From the NCBI RefSeq assembly GCF_010730195.1, contig NZ_AP022613.1, forward strand, positions 4,960,001-5,024,000: a stretch of 64,000 bases of DNA. Direction: 5' to 3'. This document shows, piece by piece, positions 34,285 through 42,642 of this stretch. The translations under genes were made by a program, and so were the position numbers. Below the pieces are notes generated by a model. It made no database searches and was not told where the DNA came from. It saw only the letters and a list, made by a program, of their open reading frames with translations. Every line of letters starts with the position of its first letter. Positions within the stretch are counted from its first letter, which is position 1. The stretch comes from Mycobacterium conspicuum. Lineage in GTDB: Bacteria; Actinomycetota; Actinomycetes; Mycobacteriales; Mycobacteriaceae.

Positions 34285-34665
34285 TTGGATCGCGAAACGT
34301 ATCAGCGGGGTCTTGAAGTCCGCTCCGCGGTGTTGGGTGAGGCCTACGTCAACAAAGCCTTGGCCGACGCCGACGACTTCTCCAAGCCGCTGCAGGATTT
34401 GGTCACCGAGTACTGCTGGGGCGCGGTGTGGGGCCGCGAGGAGCTGCCGCGCAAGACGCGCAGCATGCTCAACCTGGCGATGATTCCGATCCTCAACCGC
34501 CCCAACGAATTACGCACCCACATCAAAGCGGCGTTGACGAACGGCGTCACCCGCGACGAAATTCGCGAGATCTTCCTACAGGTGGCCATCTATGCTGGCG
34601 TGCCTACGGCGGTCGACAGTTTCCGCCTGGCTCGTGAAGTGTTCGCCGAACTCGACGAGCGCTAG
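34285..34665 (+). CDS. Carboxymuconolactone decarboxylase family protein 2
   Basis: This 126-aa protein with a TTG start (MDRETYQRGLEVRSAVLG) is a clear paralog of 10923-11303: same length and same TTG start, with near-identical YCWGAVWGREELPRKTRS, LNRPNELRTH and NGVTRDEIREIF segments. The reaction is unknown; the family includes ring-cleavage decarboxylases and AhpD-like enzymes. It is followed 10 bp later by the dehydrogenase paralog, so the two-gene unit was duplicated together. Confidence 0.9.
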   Translation: MDRETYQRGLEVRSAVLGEAYVNKALADADDFSKPLQDLVTEYCWGAVWGREELPRKTRSMLNLAMIPILNRPNELRTHIKAALTNGVTRDEIREIFLQVAIYAGVPTAVDSFRLAREVFAELDER

Positions 34666-34675
34666 GCGGATCACC

Positions 34676-35614
34676 GTGGAGATCGGATTTATTGGCCTGG
34701 GCAACATGGGTTTTCCCATGGCACGGCGCCTCGTCCAGGGCGATCACCAGGTCGTCGTGTTCGACACGCGCGCCGAAGCGGTCGAGCGCATGGTCGCCCT
34801 CGGGGCGCAGTCCGCGGCGTCGTCCAAAGAAGTCGCCGATCGCGTCGAAACGGTCATGGTCAGCCTGCCGACGCCGCAGGTGTCGCTAGAGGTGGCAACC
34901 GGGGCCGGCGGCGTGATCGAGGGGTCGCGGGTCAAGCGCTACGTCGACCTATCCACCGTCGGCAGCCAGATGGCGGTGCGAATCCATGACCTTCTTGCCC
35001 AGCGGAACATCACCCGAATCGACTGCCCGGTCAGCGGCGGGGCCGGCGGAGCGGAAAAGGGAGCGCTCGCGGTGATGGCGTCCGGCCCACGCGACGAATT
35101 CGACCGGGTCCGCAGCGCACTCGAGCAGTTGGGCCGGCCATTCTTCATCGGCGAACAGCCCGGTTCCGCGCAGACGATGAAGCTCGCCAACAACATCCTG
35201 GCGGCCAACGTCCTGGCGGCGACGTCGGAGGTCGTCGTGATGGGCGTCAAGGCCGGGTTGGACCCCGGCGTGATGATCGAGGTCCTCAACGCCGGCTCGG
35301 GCGGCACGAGCGCCAGCCGCGACAAGTTCCCGCGGGCAATCCTGCCGCGCAGTTTCGATTACGGGTTCGCCACCGGATTGATGGTCAAGGATGTGCACCT
35401 CTACCTCGACGAAGCCAAGGCGCTCGGGGTTCCCATCGACGTCGCCGAAACGATCAGCCGACTCTGGGACATCGCCGCGCGCGACGAAGGCCCCGATTCC
35501 GATTTCACGTCGGTGATCAAGCCGCTGGAAAAGGCCGCGGGGGTGGTCGTGGGTGCCAATGCCCAACCCCGGGGCAATCTGCAGTCCAGCGGCAGCGGCG
35601 CCACCGACAAGTAG
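34676..35614 (+). CDS. 3-hydroxyisobutyrate dehydrogenase-like protein 2
   Basis: The start is GTG 34676 (MEIGFIGLGNMGFPMA); the frame open to 34592 overlaps the CMD gene and is rejected. The product is 312 aa. NAD(P)-binding GLGNMG, DCPVSGGAGGAEKGAL and the Lys region GSAQTMKLANN are present. It aligns along its length with 10024-10914 and extends about 16 residues further at the C-terminus. It probably oxidises a hydroxy acid in the same type of pathway as its paralog. Confidence 0.9.
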   Translation: MEIGFIGLGNMGFPMARRLVQGDHQVVVFDTRAEAVERMVALGAQSAASSKEVADRVETVMVSLPTPQVSLEVATGAGGVIEGSRVKRYVDLSTVGSQMAVRIHDLLAQRNITRIDCPVSGGAGGAEKGALAVMASGPRDEFDRVRSALEQLGRPFFIGEQPGSAQTMKLANNILAANVLAATSEVVVMGVKAGLDPGVMIEVLNAGSGGTSASRDKFPRAILPRSFDYGFATGLMVKDVHLYLDEAKALGVPIDVAETISRLWDIAARDEGPDSDFTSVIKPLEKAAGVVVGANAQPRGNLQSSGSGATDK

Positions 35615-35795
35615 GAGAATGTTATTATACTTATCGAAGAAGACAATTATTCAAAATGCTTAAAAGTTGGTTTCTACCAGGGCAGATTGCTAACCGAAAC
35701 GCTTACCGCAATTCGATTGATGGACCGTCGATGAGAATGTTAGATTATCTATCATATGAGCCCGTGGGGCTGGCTTTGGCTACCGCAACCGAAGG
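35615..35795 (+). promoter_or_regulatory. AT-rich promoter region with two GAGAATGTTA repeats
   Basis: These 181 bp are markedly AT-rich against the surrounding GC-rich DNA. GAGAATGTTA occurs at 35615-35624 and again at 35733-35742, each followed by an AT-rich stretch. The GAGAAT half-site also appears at other block B promoters (51728, 57695, 57989). A TATACT box is at 35626-35631. No gene is seen. Confidence 0.5.
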
Positions 35796-36896
35796 GTGGC
35801 TGTCGTGATCGAACACGCTGACGGAACCCGCACGCCCGTCATCGACGCGAGCGTGCACATCTTCTTCGGGTCCAACAAGGACCTGCGGTCCACGCTGCGT
35901 GAGCCGTTCAAGAGCCGCGGTTTCCCCGACTATGAGATGGACTGGTACGGAGCACCGGGCGGCGAGTACGCACCCGGGACCGAGGGGCCGGACCGCCAGT
36001 ACCCGGGTTCGGACCCGGAATTCGTTGCCCAGGAACTGTTTTCGAAACGCGGGGTCGACGTGGCGGTCCTGCACCCGATGGGCCGCGGCATCATGCCGGA
36101 CCGGCATCTGGGCAGCGCGCTGCACGCCGCGCACAACGAGATGATGGTGTCACGCTGGCTCGAGCACGAGCAGTTCGGCGACCGATTCCGCGGCACCATC
36201 CGGATCAATCCCGACGACATCCCCGGCGCGCTGCGGGAGATCGAGAAGTGGCGCGCACACCCACGCGTGGTCCAGATCGGCGTTCCGCTGCAATCCCGCG
36301 AGCTCTACGGCAAGCCGCAGTTTTGGCCGCTGTGGGAGGCCGCGATGGACGCAGGCCTCCCGGTGGCCGCGCACATCGAAGTTGGCAACGGGATCATGTT
36401 TCCGCCGACGCCGTCCGGGAACACCCGCACCTACGAGCAATACGTCAGCTTCATGGCGCTCAACTACATCTATCACCAGATGAACATGATCGCCGAAGGA
36501 GTGTTCGAGCGGTTCGACGGCCTGAAATTCGTCTGGGCCGACGGAGCAGCGGATTTCATCACGCCGTTCATCTGGCGGATGGACACGTTCGGCCGCCCGC
36601 ACCTGGAGCAGACGCCGTGGGCGCCGCGCATCCCGAGTGACTACCTGCCGGAGCACGTGTATTTCGTCCAGGGCAGCCTCGACGGTCCCGGAGACGTCGA
36701 GTTCGCGGGCGAATGGTTCGGCTTCACCGGCAAGCAAGACATGGTGATGTTCGGTTCCAGCTATCCGCACTGGCAGTTCGGCGATGTCACGAAGCTGCCT
36801 CGGGCGCTGTCGGCCGAACAGCGCGAAAAAATTTGCTGGCGCAACGCGGCGCAGCTGTATGGCATAGACATCCCCGCCGGCGTGGGCGCACAGTAG
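35796..36896 (+). CDS. Amidohydrolase-2 family protein (possible metal-ligand loss)
   Basis: This 366-aa protein of the amidohydrolase-2 (ACMSD-like) family has an N-terminal DASVHIFFG in place of the usual D-x-H/H-x-H strand, a central AAHIEVGNG, and FVWADGAADFITPF. Near the end the family's S-D-Y-P-H segment reads FGSSYPHWQF, with Ser where the metal-binding Asp is expected. Members act as decarboxylases or C-C hydrolases in aromatic degradation. The two atypical positions suggest altered chemistry or a non-catalytic partner for the next gene. The GTG start is inferred from the divergence region. Confidence 0.82.
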   Translation: MAVVIEHADGTRTPVIDASVHIFFGSNKDLRSTLREPFKSRGFPDYEMDWYGAPGGEYAPGTEGPDRQYPGSDPEFVAQELFSKRGVDVAVLHPMGRGIMPDRHLGSALHAAHNEMMVSRWLEHEQFGDRFRGTIRINPDDIPGALREIEKWRAHPRVVQIGVPLQSRELYGKPQFWPLWEAAMDAGLPVAAHIEVGNGIMFPPTPSGNTRTYEQYVSFMALNYIYHQMNMIAEGVFERFDGLKFVWADGAADFITPFIWRMDTFGRPHLEQTPWAPRIPSDYLPEHVYFVQGSLDGPGDVEFAGEWFGFTGKQDMVMFGSSYPHWQFGDVTKLPRALSAEQREKICWRNAAQLYGIDIPAGVGAQ

Positions 36897-36925
36897 AAGT
36901 AACACGGCAGACTGAGGAGATTCAG

Positions 36926-38071
36926 ATGACGTTGACCCATTCGCAGGAGCGGGTTCCCGCTGCCGAGCGCATAGCCGTCCGGTGCGTCGACTCGGATGTC
37001 CACCCGGCGCCCAAACGCGGCGAGCTGGTCCCCTACATCCCCGAGCCGTGGCGCAGCAAATACTTCGCCAACCGTAAGGTCGGTGAGCTGATCTACTACG
37101 ACGCTCCCGACTACGCGCACAGCTATGCGATGCGCGTCGATTCCTTCCCGGCCAACGGCGAATTCCCCTGCAGTGACCCGGATATGGCATTCCGCCAGCT
37201 GATCATGGAGGCGGGCTCCGACATCGCGATCCTGGAGCCTGCCGCCTACCCCACCCGCCTGCCCGAGGCGCAGCACGCGATGTCGTGCGCGTTGAACGAC
37301 TGGCAGGCCAATCACTGGCTGGACAGCCACAACAACTGGCACGAACGGTGGCGCGGTTCGATCTGCCTGGCCATCGAGGAGCCCGAAGCATCCGTGCGCG
37401 AAATCGAGCGCTGGGCCGGGCACCCCTTCATGGCGCAGATCCTGATCAAGGCGGAGCCGAAGCCGTCGTGGGGGCACCCCAAGTACGACCCGATCTGGGC
37501 GGCCGCCACCAAGCACGACATCACGGTCAGCTGCCACCTGTCGCGCAGCCAGTACGACGAGCTACCGATCCCGCCCGTCGGATTCCCGAGCTACAACCAC
37601 GACTTCATGGTGACCTACTCGCTGCTGGCCGCCAATCAGGTGATGAGCCTGATCTTCGACGGCGTCTTCGACCGCTTCCCGACGCTGCGGATCGTGTTCG
37701 TCGAGCACGCATTCAGCTGGATCTTGCCGCTGATGTGGCGGATGGATGCGATCTACGAAGCCCGCAAGTCGTGGGTGGACATCAAGCGCAAGCCATCCGA
37801 CTACGTCAAGGACCACATCAAGTTCACCACCCAGCCGCTGGACTACCCGGAAGACAAGACCGAGCTGACCCGTGCCCTGGAATGGATGGAATGCGAGAAG
37901 ATCCTGCTGTTCTCGTCGGACTATCCGCACTGGACGTTCGACGACCCGCGCTGGCTGGTCAAGCACCTGCCCAAGCACGCCCGGGATGCGGTGATGTACA
38001 AGAACGGCATCGCGACCTATCACCTGCCCGAGACCGTTCCGGTTCTCGAGGGCCAAGTTCGGGTGCTCTGA
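36926..38071 (+). CDS. Amidohydrolase-2 family protein (metal-dependent decarboxylase/hydrolase)
   Basis: ATG 36926 follows GAGGAGATTCAG; an upstream frame to 36713 lies inside the previous gene. The 381-aa protein has VDSDVHPAPKRG as the N-terminal metal motif, VSCHLSRSQ with a central His, VFVEHAFSWILP and FSSDYPHWTFDDP with the expected Asp. All ligands missing from its neighbour are present here. It could work as a heteromer with the previous protein. Members of this family decarboxylate or hydrolyse ring-cleavage products. Confidence 0.88.
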   Translation: MTLTHSQERVPAAERIAVRCVDSDVHPAPKRGELVPYIPEPWRSKYFANRKVGELIYYDAPDYAHSYAMRVDSFPANGEFPCSDPDMAFRQLIMEAGSDIAILEPAAYPTRLPEAQHAMSCALNDWQANHWLDSHNNWHERWRGSICLAIEEPEASVREIERWAGHPFMAQILIKAEPKPSWGHPKYDPIWAAATKHDITVSCHLSRSQYDELPIPPVGFPSYNHDFMVTYSLLAANQVMSLIFDGVFDRFPTLRIVFVEHAFSWILPLMWRMDAIYEARKSWVDIKRKPSDYVKDHIKFTTQPLDYPEDKTELTRALEWMECEKILLFSSDYPHWTFDDPRWLVKHLPKHARDAVMYKNGIATYHLPETVPVLEGQVRVL

Positions 38072-38072
38072 G

Positions 38073-38471
38073 TTGAGCGAAGAAGTTAAGCGGCCCGAGC
38101 CACGTCTCGCCCAGGGCCGCGAGCATGTTGTTGCGACGGTGGACGAAATCCCGCCGGGCAAGCACAAACTGGTGCCGATCGGACGTCACGGCGTCGGCGT
38201 CTACAACGTCAACGGCAGCTTCTACGCGATCGCGAATTACTGCCCCCACCAGGGCGGTCCGCTGTGCTCAGGGCGGGCCAGAGGACGCACGATCGTCGAC
38301 GAGACCGCCCCCGGTGACTCGGTCATGGTGCGCGACCTGGAATACATTTATTGTCCTTGGCACCAATGGGGTTTCGAGCTGGCCACGGGTACCACCGCGG
38401 TCAAGCCCGAATGGAGTATCCGTACCTATCCGGTGCGCGTCGTCGGCAACGACGTTCTGGTGCAGGCCTAA
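38073..38471 (+). CDS. Rieske [2Fe-2S] ferredoxin
   Basis: This is a 132-aa protein with a TTG start 2 bp after the amidohydrolase. The Rieske ligands are seen as CPHQGGPLC (Cys-x-His, about 56-64) and CPWHQWGF (Cys-x2-His, about 92-95). The insertion between them is longer than in minimal ferredoxins. It could donate electrons to an oxygenase such as the Rieske alpha subunit at 58591, or act with the amidohydrolases in an unknown way. A hydrolase gene follows after 15 bp with a strong ribosome site. Confidence 0.9.
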   Translation: MSEEVKRPEPRLAQGREHVVATVDEIPPGKHKLVPIGRHGVGVYNVNGSFYAIANYCPHQGGPLCSGRARGRTIVDETAPGDSVMVRDLEYIYCPWHQWGFELATGTTAVKPEWSIRTYPVRVVGNDVLVQA

Positions 38472-38486
38472 ACACAGGAGGATCGC

Positions 38487-39353
38487 GTGCCTTCAATTGA
38501 GATCAACGGGGGAAATGTCGTCTACGAAATCCTCGGTGACTCAGGTGATCTCATTGCCCTGACGCCGGGCGGCCGGTTCAGCAAGGAAATCGAGGGGTTG
38601 CGCCCGCTGGCCGACGCGCTGGCCGCCGGCGGCTACCGCGTGCTGCTGTGGGATCGGCCCAATTGCGGTGCCTCCGACGTTCAGTTCTACGGGCAAAGCG
38701 AATCGCACATGCGCGCCGAGACCTTGCACAAGCTGGTCACCGGGCTGGGTTTCGAGCGCTGCATCCTCGCCGGGGGATCAGGTGGGGCAAGGGATTCCAT
38801 GCTGACCACGATGCTCTACCCCGAGATGGTCACCAAGCTGGTGGTGTGGAACATCGTCGGCGGCATCTACGGCACCTTCGTGCTCGGCTCCTTCTACATC
38901 GTGCCCAGCATTCTCGCGGTGCGCGGTACCGGCATGGACGGCGTGATCAACGTGACCGAGTGGAAAGAGCGCATCGCCGAGAACCCGGCCAACAAGCAGC
39001 GGTTCCTCGACTTCGACTCCGACGAGTTCCTCAAGGTCATGCTGCGCTGGCTGAACGCGTTCGTTTCCAAGCCGGGACAGACGATTCCGGGTGTCGAGGA
39101 CGAGATGTTCGACCGGATCAAGGTTCCTACGTTGATCATTCGCGGCGGCGAGAACGACATGGATCACCCCAAACGGACATCGCTGGAAGTCAGCTGCCTG
39201 ATCAAGGGCTCGAAGCTCATCGACCCGCCCTGGCCCGAGGACGCGTGGGAGCGGGCGTCCGAAGACCGCGCGGCGGGCCGGGTCAAGCACTTCAACATGT
39301 TCGACACCTGGGTGCAGGCGGCGCCCGCGATCCTCGACTTCCTGGGGAGCTGA
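38487..39353 (+). CDS. Alpha/beta hydrolase
   Basis: The 288-aa protein starts with GTG at 38487 after CAGGAGGATCGC. It shows the fold's DRPNCGASDV segment and the nucleophile elbow AGGSGGARDS (Ser about 94). A clear late His is not obvious; HFNMFDTW near 271 is one candidate. It resembles MhpC/BphD-type hydrolases that cleave ring-opened products, but other ester substrates are possible. It ends 5 bp before the convergent gene's 3' end. Confidence 0.85.
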   Translation: MPSIEINGGNVVYEILGDSGDLIALTPGGRFSKEIEGLRPLADALAAGGYRVLLWDRPNCGASDVQFYGQSESHMRAETLHKLVTGLGFERCILAGGSGGARDSMLTTMLYPEMVTKLVVWNIVGGIYGTFVLGSFYIVPSILAVRGTGMDGVINVTEWKERIAENPANKQRFLDFDSDEFLKVMLRWLNAFVSKPGQTIPGVEDEMFDRIKVPTLIIRGGENDMDHPKRTSLEVSCLIKGSKLIDPPWPEDAWERASEDRAAGRVKHFNMFDTWVQAAPAILDFLGS

Positions 39354-39358
39354 TGCGT

Positions 39359-39817
39359 TTATACCGTGCGAATGTGGACCTCGCAGTTGAGCGAGGCCTC
39401 CAACGCCGTGTGGACCCGGCTTTCCGGAATGTGCTTCAGGTCGTCTTCCCGCAGCGTCACGTGGACGATGTCGTAGCCGTCATCTCCCGGCGATCGGGTG
39501 ATCTCGCCGGTGAGCCCGAACGCGGACAGCACCCCGTGGGCGTCGTCGTCGGTTCCCCTGCTGACAAAGGTGACCACGCCGGGCACCGGTGTGGTGCTGA
39601 AAGCCTTGGCGCACAGGTCGATTGCGGTCCGCTTCGCCGCGTCGGCATCGTCGGCGGCGATGAGCACCTCGACCTCGCGGCGCCCCGCCGTGTTGTCGAC
39701 GACGCCGGCGCCTGCCTCGCCCACGAGCCCGAGGAGCAGCTCCATGCCCTCTGCTAATTGCGCGGGCGTGAGCGTGCTTGTCGGGTCGACATTGACACGC
39801 ACCACCGCAGTCCGCAT
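39359..39817 (-). CDS. Conserved hypothetical protein
   Basis: The start at ATG 39817 (MRTAVVRVNVDP) leaves 31 bp to the divergent gene; the frame to 39859 would overlap that gene. The 152-aa product is soluble, with an N-terminal strand-helix region (TLTPAQLAEGMELLLGLVG) and a C-terminal EVHIRTV. No known motif was recognised. It is convergent with the hydrolase and divergent from the NuoF-like gene. Confidence 0.72.
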   Translation of the reverse strand: MRTAVVRVNVDPTSTLTPAQLAEGMELLLGLVGEAGAGVVDNTAGRREVEVLIAADDADAAKRTAIDLCAKAFSTTPVPGVVTFVSRGTDDDAHGVLSAFGLTGEITRSPGDDGYDIVHVTLREDDLKHIPESRVHTALEASLNCEVHIRTV

Positions 39818-39848
39818 GCCTGCCAGCCTAACGATGACGAAATAGCCC

Positions 39849-41156
39849 ATGGAAACCACTCAAGCTTCGACTATCCGGATCGCCACCTCGCCCGGATGCG
39901 AACCCAGGATGCTGGACGAGCACCACGCGCAAGGACGCGAGGAGCTCGCGGCGTATCGCGCGCTCGACGGTTATCAGCCACTCTCCGGCGCTGACGAACT
40001 GTTGACCGAGGTCGACGCCAGCGGACTGGTCGGCCGCGGCGGTGCCGCCTTCCCACTCGCGGTGAAGCTGCGCGCGGTCCGAGAGAACGGCCGGATCGCC
40101 GGGGGCACCACCGTCATCGCCAATGGCGAAGAGGGAGAGCCGGCTTCGATCAAGGACCGTTGGCTGCTGCGCAACCGGCCGCACCTGATTTTGGACGGAC
40201 TGCGGTTGGCCGCGGCGGTCGTCGAAGCCAAGCACGTCTACGTCTACGTGTCCGACGCGGACGCGGCGCGCAGCATCGAGGCCGCGCTGAGCGAACTCGA
40301 TGCCCTCCCGCTTGGCGGGGTCACCGTCGAGGTCCGCATGGTGGAGCCGGGATACGTGGCCGGTGAAGAGACCGCGGCGGTGCGCGCGCTCAACGGCGGC
40401 CCGGCCAAGCCGACCGATAAGCCGCCCCGCCCGTTCGAAGAAGGCGTCGGCGGGCTGCCCACCCTGGTGAGCAACGTCGAAACCCTGGCCAATCTGCCTT
40501 ACCTGCAACGCCACGGCGCCGCGGCGTTCCGCTCGCAGGGCACATCGCTGTCGCCGGGCACGTTCCTTGCGACCATCACCGGAGCCGGTCGACCCCCTGT
40601 TCTCTACGAGCTTCCGCACGGCTTGCCGTTCACCGAACTGCTTGCCCTGCACGGTGTTTCGTCCGGCGAGGTCCGGGGCGCGCTGATGGGCGGCTACTTC
40701 GCCGGGCTGCTCAACGAGCGGGTCCTGCGGACCACCCTGGACCATGAGACCTTCCGCGGACTCGGCAGCGGCCTGGGCTGCGGGGCCATTTCGGTGCTCA
40801 CCGACGACTGCCCCGTCGCGGTCGCGGCGTCGGTGCTGGCCTACTTCGACCGGGAAAACGCCGGCCAGTGCGGCTCGTGTTTCAACGGGACGGCGGCGAT
40901 GGCCGCCGTGGCCGGGGCGCTACGCGACAACGTGGCAACGACCGAGGACCTGGACCGGTTGCGCCGCTGGTCGGTGGTGCTGCGTGGGCGCGGCGCCTGC
41001 GCGACACTGGACGCCGCCACCAACGTCGCGGCGACCCTGCTCGACCAGTTCCCGGACGAGGTGAGGCGCCATCTCGGCGGCAGCTGCCGATCCTGCGCCA
41101 CCGGCGCGTTCCGCGCAGACCGTCCCTACCAGGCCGAGCCGCTGAGGTCAGCATGA
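39849..41156 (+). CDS. NuoF-like NADH:ferredoxin oxidoreductase flavoprotein
   Basis: This 435-aa protein resembles the 51-kDa NADH dehydrogenase subunit. It has GLVGRGGAAFPLA and ANGEEGEPAS, which bind FMN and NADH, and a [4Fe-4S]-type end. In NuoF the cluster motif is C-G-x-C-x-x-C; here it reads ENAGQCGSC, with Ala at the first Cys, then GRGAC about 40 residues on, and extra cysteines in GGSCRSCATGAF. A ferredoxin gene overlaps it by 4 bp, so it probably passes electrons from NADH to that ferredoxin for a P450 or oxygenase. Confidence 0.85.
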   Translation: METTQASTIRIATSPGCEPRMLDEHHAQGREELAAYRALDGYQPLSGADELLTEVDASGLVGRGGAAFPLAVKLRAVRENGRIAGGTTVIANGEEGEPASIKDRWLLRNRPHLILDGLRLAAAVVEAKHVYVYVSDADAARSIEAALSELDALPLGGVTVEVRMVEPGYVAGEETAAVRALNGGPAKPTDKPPRPFEEGVGGLPTLVSNVETLANLPYLQRHGAAAFRSQGTSLSPGTFLATITGAGRPPVLYELPHGLPFTELLALHGVSSGEVRGALMGGYFAGLLNERVLRTTLDHETFRGLGSGLGCGAISVLTDDCPVAVAASVLAYFDRENAGQCGSCFNGTAAMAAVAGALRDNVATTEDLDRLRRWSVVLRGRGACATLDAATNVAATLLDQFPDEVRRHLGGSCRSCATGAFRADRPYQAEPLRSA

Positions 41157-41449
41157 AAATTCGTCTCGACCGCACCGTTTGCGACGGCTTCGGCCTGTGC
41201 GCCAAGCACGCCCCAAGTTACTTCTCGCTGGACGACTGGGGATACGCCTCTCTGACCGGCGACGGCACGGTGGCCGACGAAGACCGCGACGCCGTCATGC
41301 GGGCGTTGCTGGACTGCCCGGTCCACGCCATCACCGTCCGCGGTGAGCGCATACCCCAAGCCGCACACCCGTTTTCGGCGAGCGCCGAAGATCCGGCCGA
41401 GAACCTGAACACCGAGTCCAGCGAAGCCGAGTGGGGCTTCACCCGTTGA
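41153..41449 (+). CDS. Single-cluster ferredoxin, variant CXX?XXC motif (? = Phe)
   Basis: This is a 98-aa ferredoxin whose ATG overlaps the NuoF-like stop. The cluster motif is CDGFGLC (Cys10, Cys16) with DCPVHAI as the third ligand; the central position is Phe instead of Cys. Mycobacterial P450 ferredoxins of this CXX?XXC...CP class are known to carry one [3Fe-4S] or [4Fe-4S] cluster tuned by that residue. It has a C-terminal extension of about 30 residues. It is probably the direct partner of the NuoF-like flavoprotein. Confidence 0.88.
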   Translation: MKIRLDRTVCDGFGLCAKHAPSYFSLDDWGYASLTGDGTVADEDRDAVMRALLDCPVHAITVRGERIPQAAHPFSASAEDPAENLNTESSEAEWGFTR

Positions 41450-41455
41450 GCCGTC

Positions 41456-42631
41456 GTGCAACTCACCTTTGACACCGAGGTAGAGGCCTTCCGCGCGGAG
41501 TTCGTCGGCTTTCTGGCCGAACACCTTCCGACCGAGGCGCAGGCCGCCGAGCGGCCCTCATCGACGTCGGGCGTACCGGAATGGTCGCGCCGCTGGCAGC
41601 GACTCCAGTTCGACCATGGCTGGCTGCTGCCCGGCAACCCACCCGAATTCGGCGGGCGCAACGCCAACATCCTGCAGCAGTTCGTGCACCGCGAGGAGCT
41701 GTCGCGGCGCCGGATCTATCACTGCTTTAATCCCCAGGGCGTCGGCATCATCGCGGCGTCGCTGCTGTCCTTCGGGACCGACGAACAGAAGCGGCGCTGG
41801 GCCGTGCCGATCCTGCGCGCAGAGATGACCGCGTCACTGGGCATGAGCGAACCCGACGCCGGCTCCGATCTGGCCGGGCTGCGGACCACCGCCGAGCTGG
41901 TCGGTGATCACTTCGTGGTCAACGGGCAGAAGGTCTGGACCTCCGGCGCTCACGACGCCGACGTCCTGCTCACCTTCGTGCGCACCGACTCAACTGTCCC
42001 CAAGCACAAGGGAATCAGCGCGCTGCTCATCCGCACCGATACGCCCGGGGTGGTGTGTCGGCCCTTCGCCTCGGTGTACGACCGCGACGATCTCGACTTC
42101 AACGAGGTGTTCTTCACCGACGTGCACGTACCCGCGGAAAACCTAGTCGGGCCGCTCCACGGGGGGTGGCAGGTCGCCAACGGCTCGCTCGGCCACGAAC
42201 GCACCCTGATGTGGATGGCGTTCGCCAACCGGCTCGAGCAGCTGCTCGAGGACTACCGGCCGGCGGACGAGGTGAATCGAGACCACTACGCCACCATCGT
42301 GATGGACTACTACGCGCTGCGCCTGCTTGGCTCGGCCGCGCTGGGCCGGGCGTCCCGCGGCGACGTCGATGTCGCGGGCTTATCGGTGCTCAAGGTCCTC
42401 GGCTCGGAAGCCGAACAAAGCGCACTCAGACACGCCCTGGACGCGGCGGGACTCGACGGCCTGCGAGACCACGCGCTGACCGCCCCGTACAACCCTTATG
42501 CGCCAAACCTTTTCACCGCCAGCTGGTTCGCCCGCTACAACAGCAGCTACGCCGGCACGATCGCGGGCGGCACCTCCGAGATTCAGCGCAACATCATCGC
42601 GCAGCGAGTGCTCGGCCTACCCTCACGCTGA
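41456..42631 (+). CDS. Acyl-CoA dehydrogenase family protein
   Basis: This 391-aa FAD enzyme with a GTG start has the usual three-part fold: SLGMSEPDAGSDLAGL (FAD and acyl binding), VNGQKVWTSGA, and IAGGTSEIQRNIIAQRVLGLP at the C-terminus. It would oxidise an acyl-CoA. It is separated by 6 bp from the ferredoxin gene, so the redox pair and this dehydrogenase are one operon. The next gene is convergent and 11 bp away. Confidence 0.9.
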   Translation: MQLTFDTEVEAFRAEFVGFLAEHLPTEAQAAERPSSTSGVPEWSRRWQRLQFDHGWLLPGNPPEFGGRNANILQQFVHREELSRRRIYHCFNPQGVGIIAASLLSFGTDEQKRRWAVPILRAEMTASLGMSEPDAGSDLAGLRTTAELVGDHFVVNGQKVWTSGAHDADVLLTFVRTDSTVPKHKGISALLIRTDTPGVVCRPFASVYDRDDLDFNEVFFTDVHVPAENLVGPLHGGWQVANGSLGHERTLMWMAFANRLEQLLEDYRPADEVNRDHYATIVMDYYALRLLGSAALGRASRGDVDVAGLSVLKVLGSEAEQSALRHALDAAGLDGLRDHALTAPYNPYAPNLFTASWFARYNSSYAGTIAGGTSEIQRNIIAQRVLGLPSR

Positions 42632-42642
42632 TTACCACCGAT

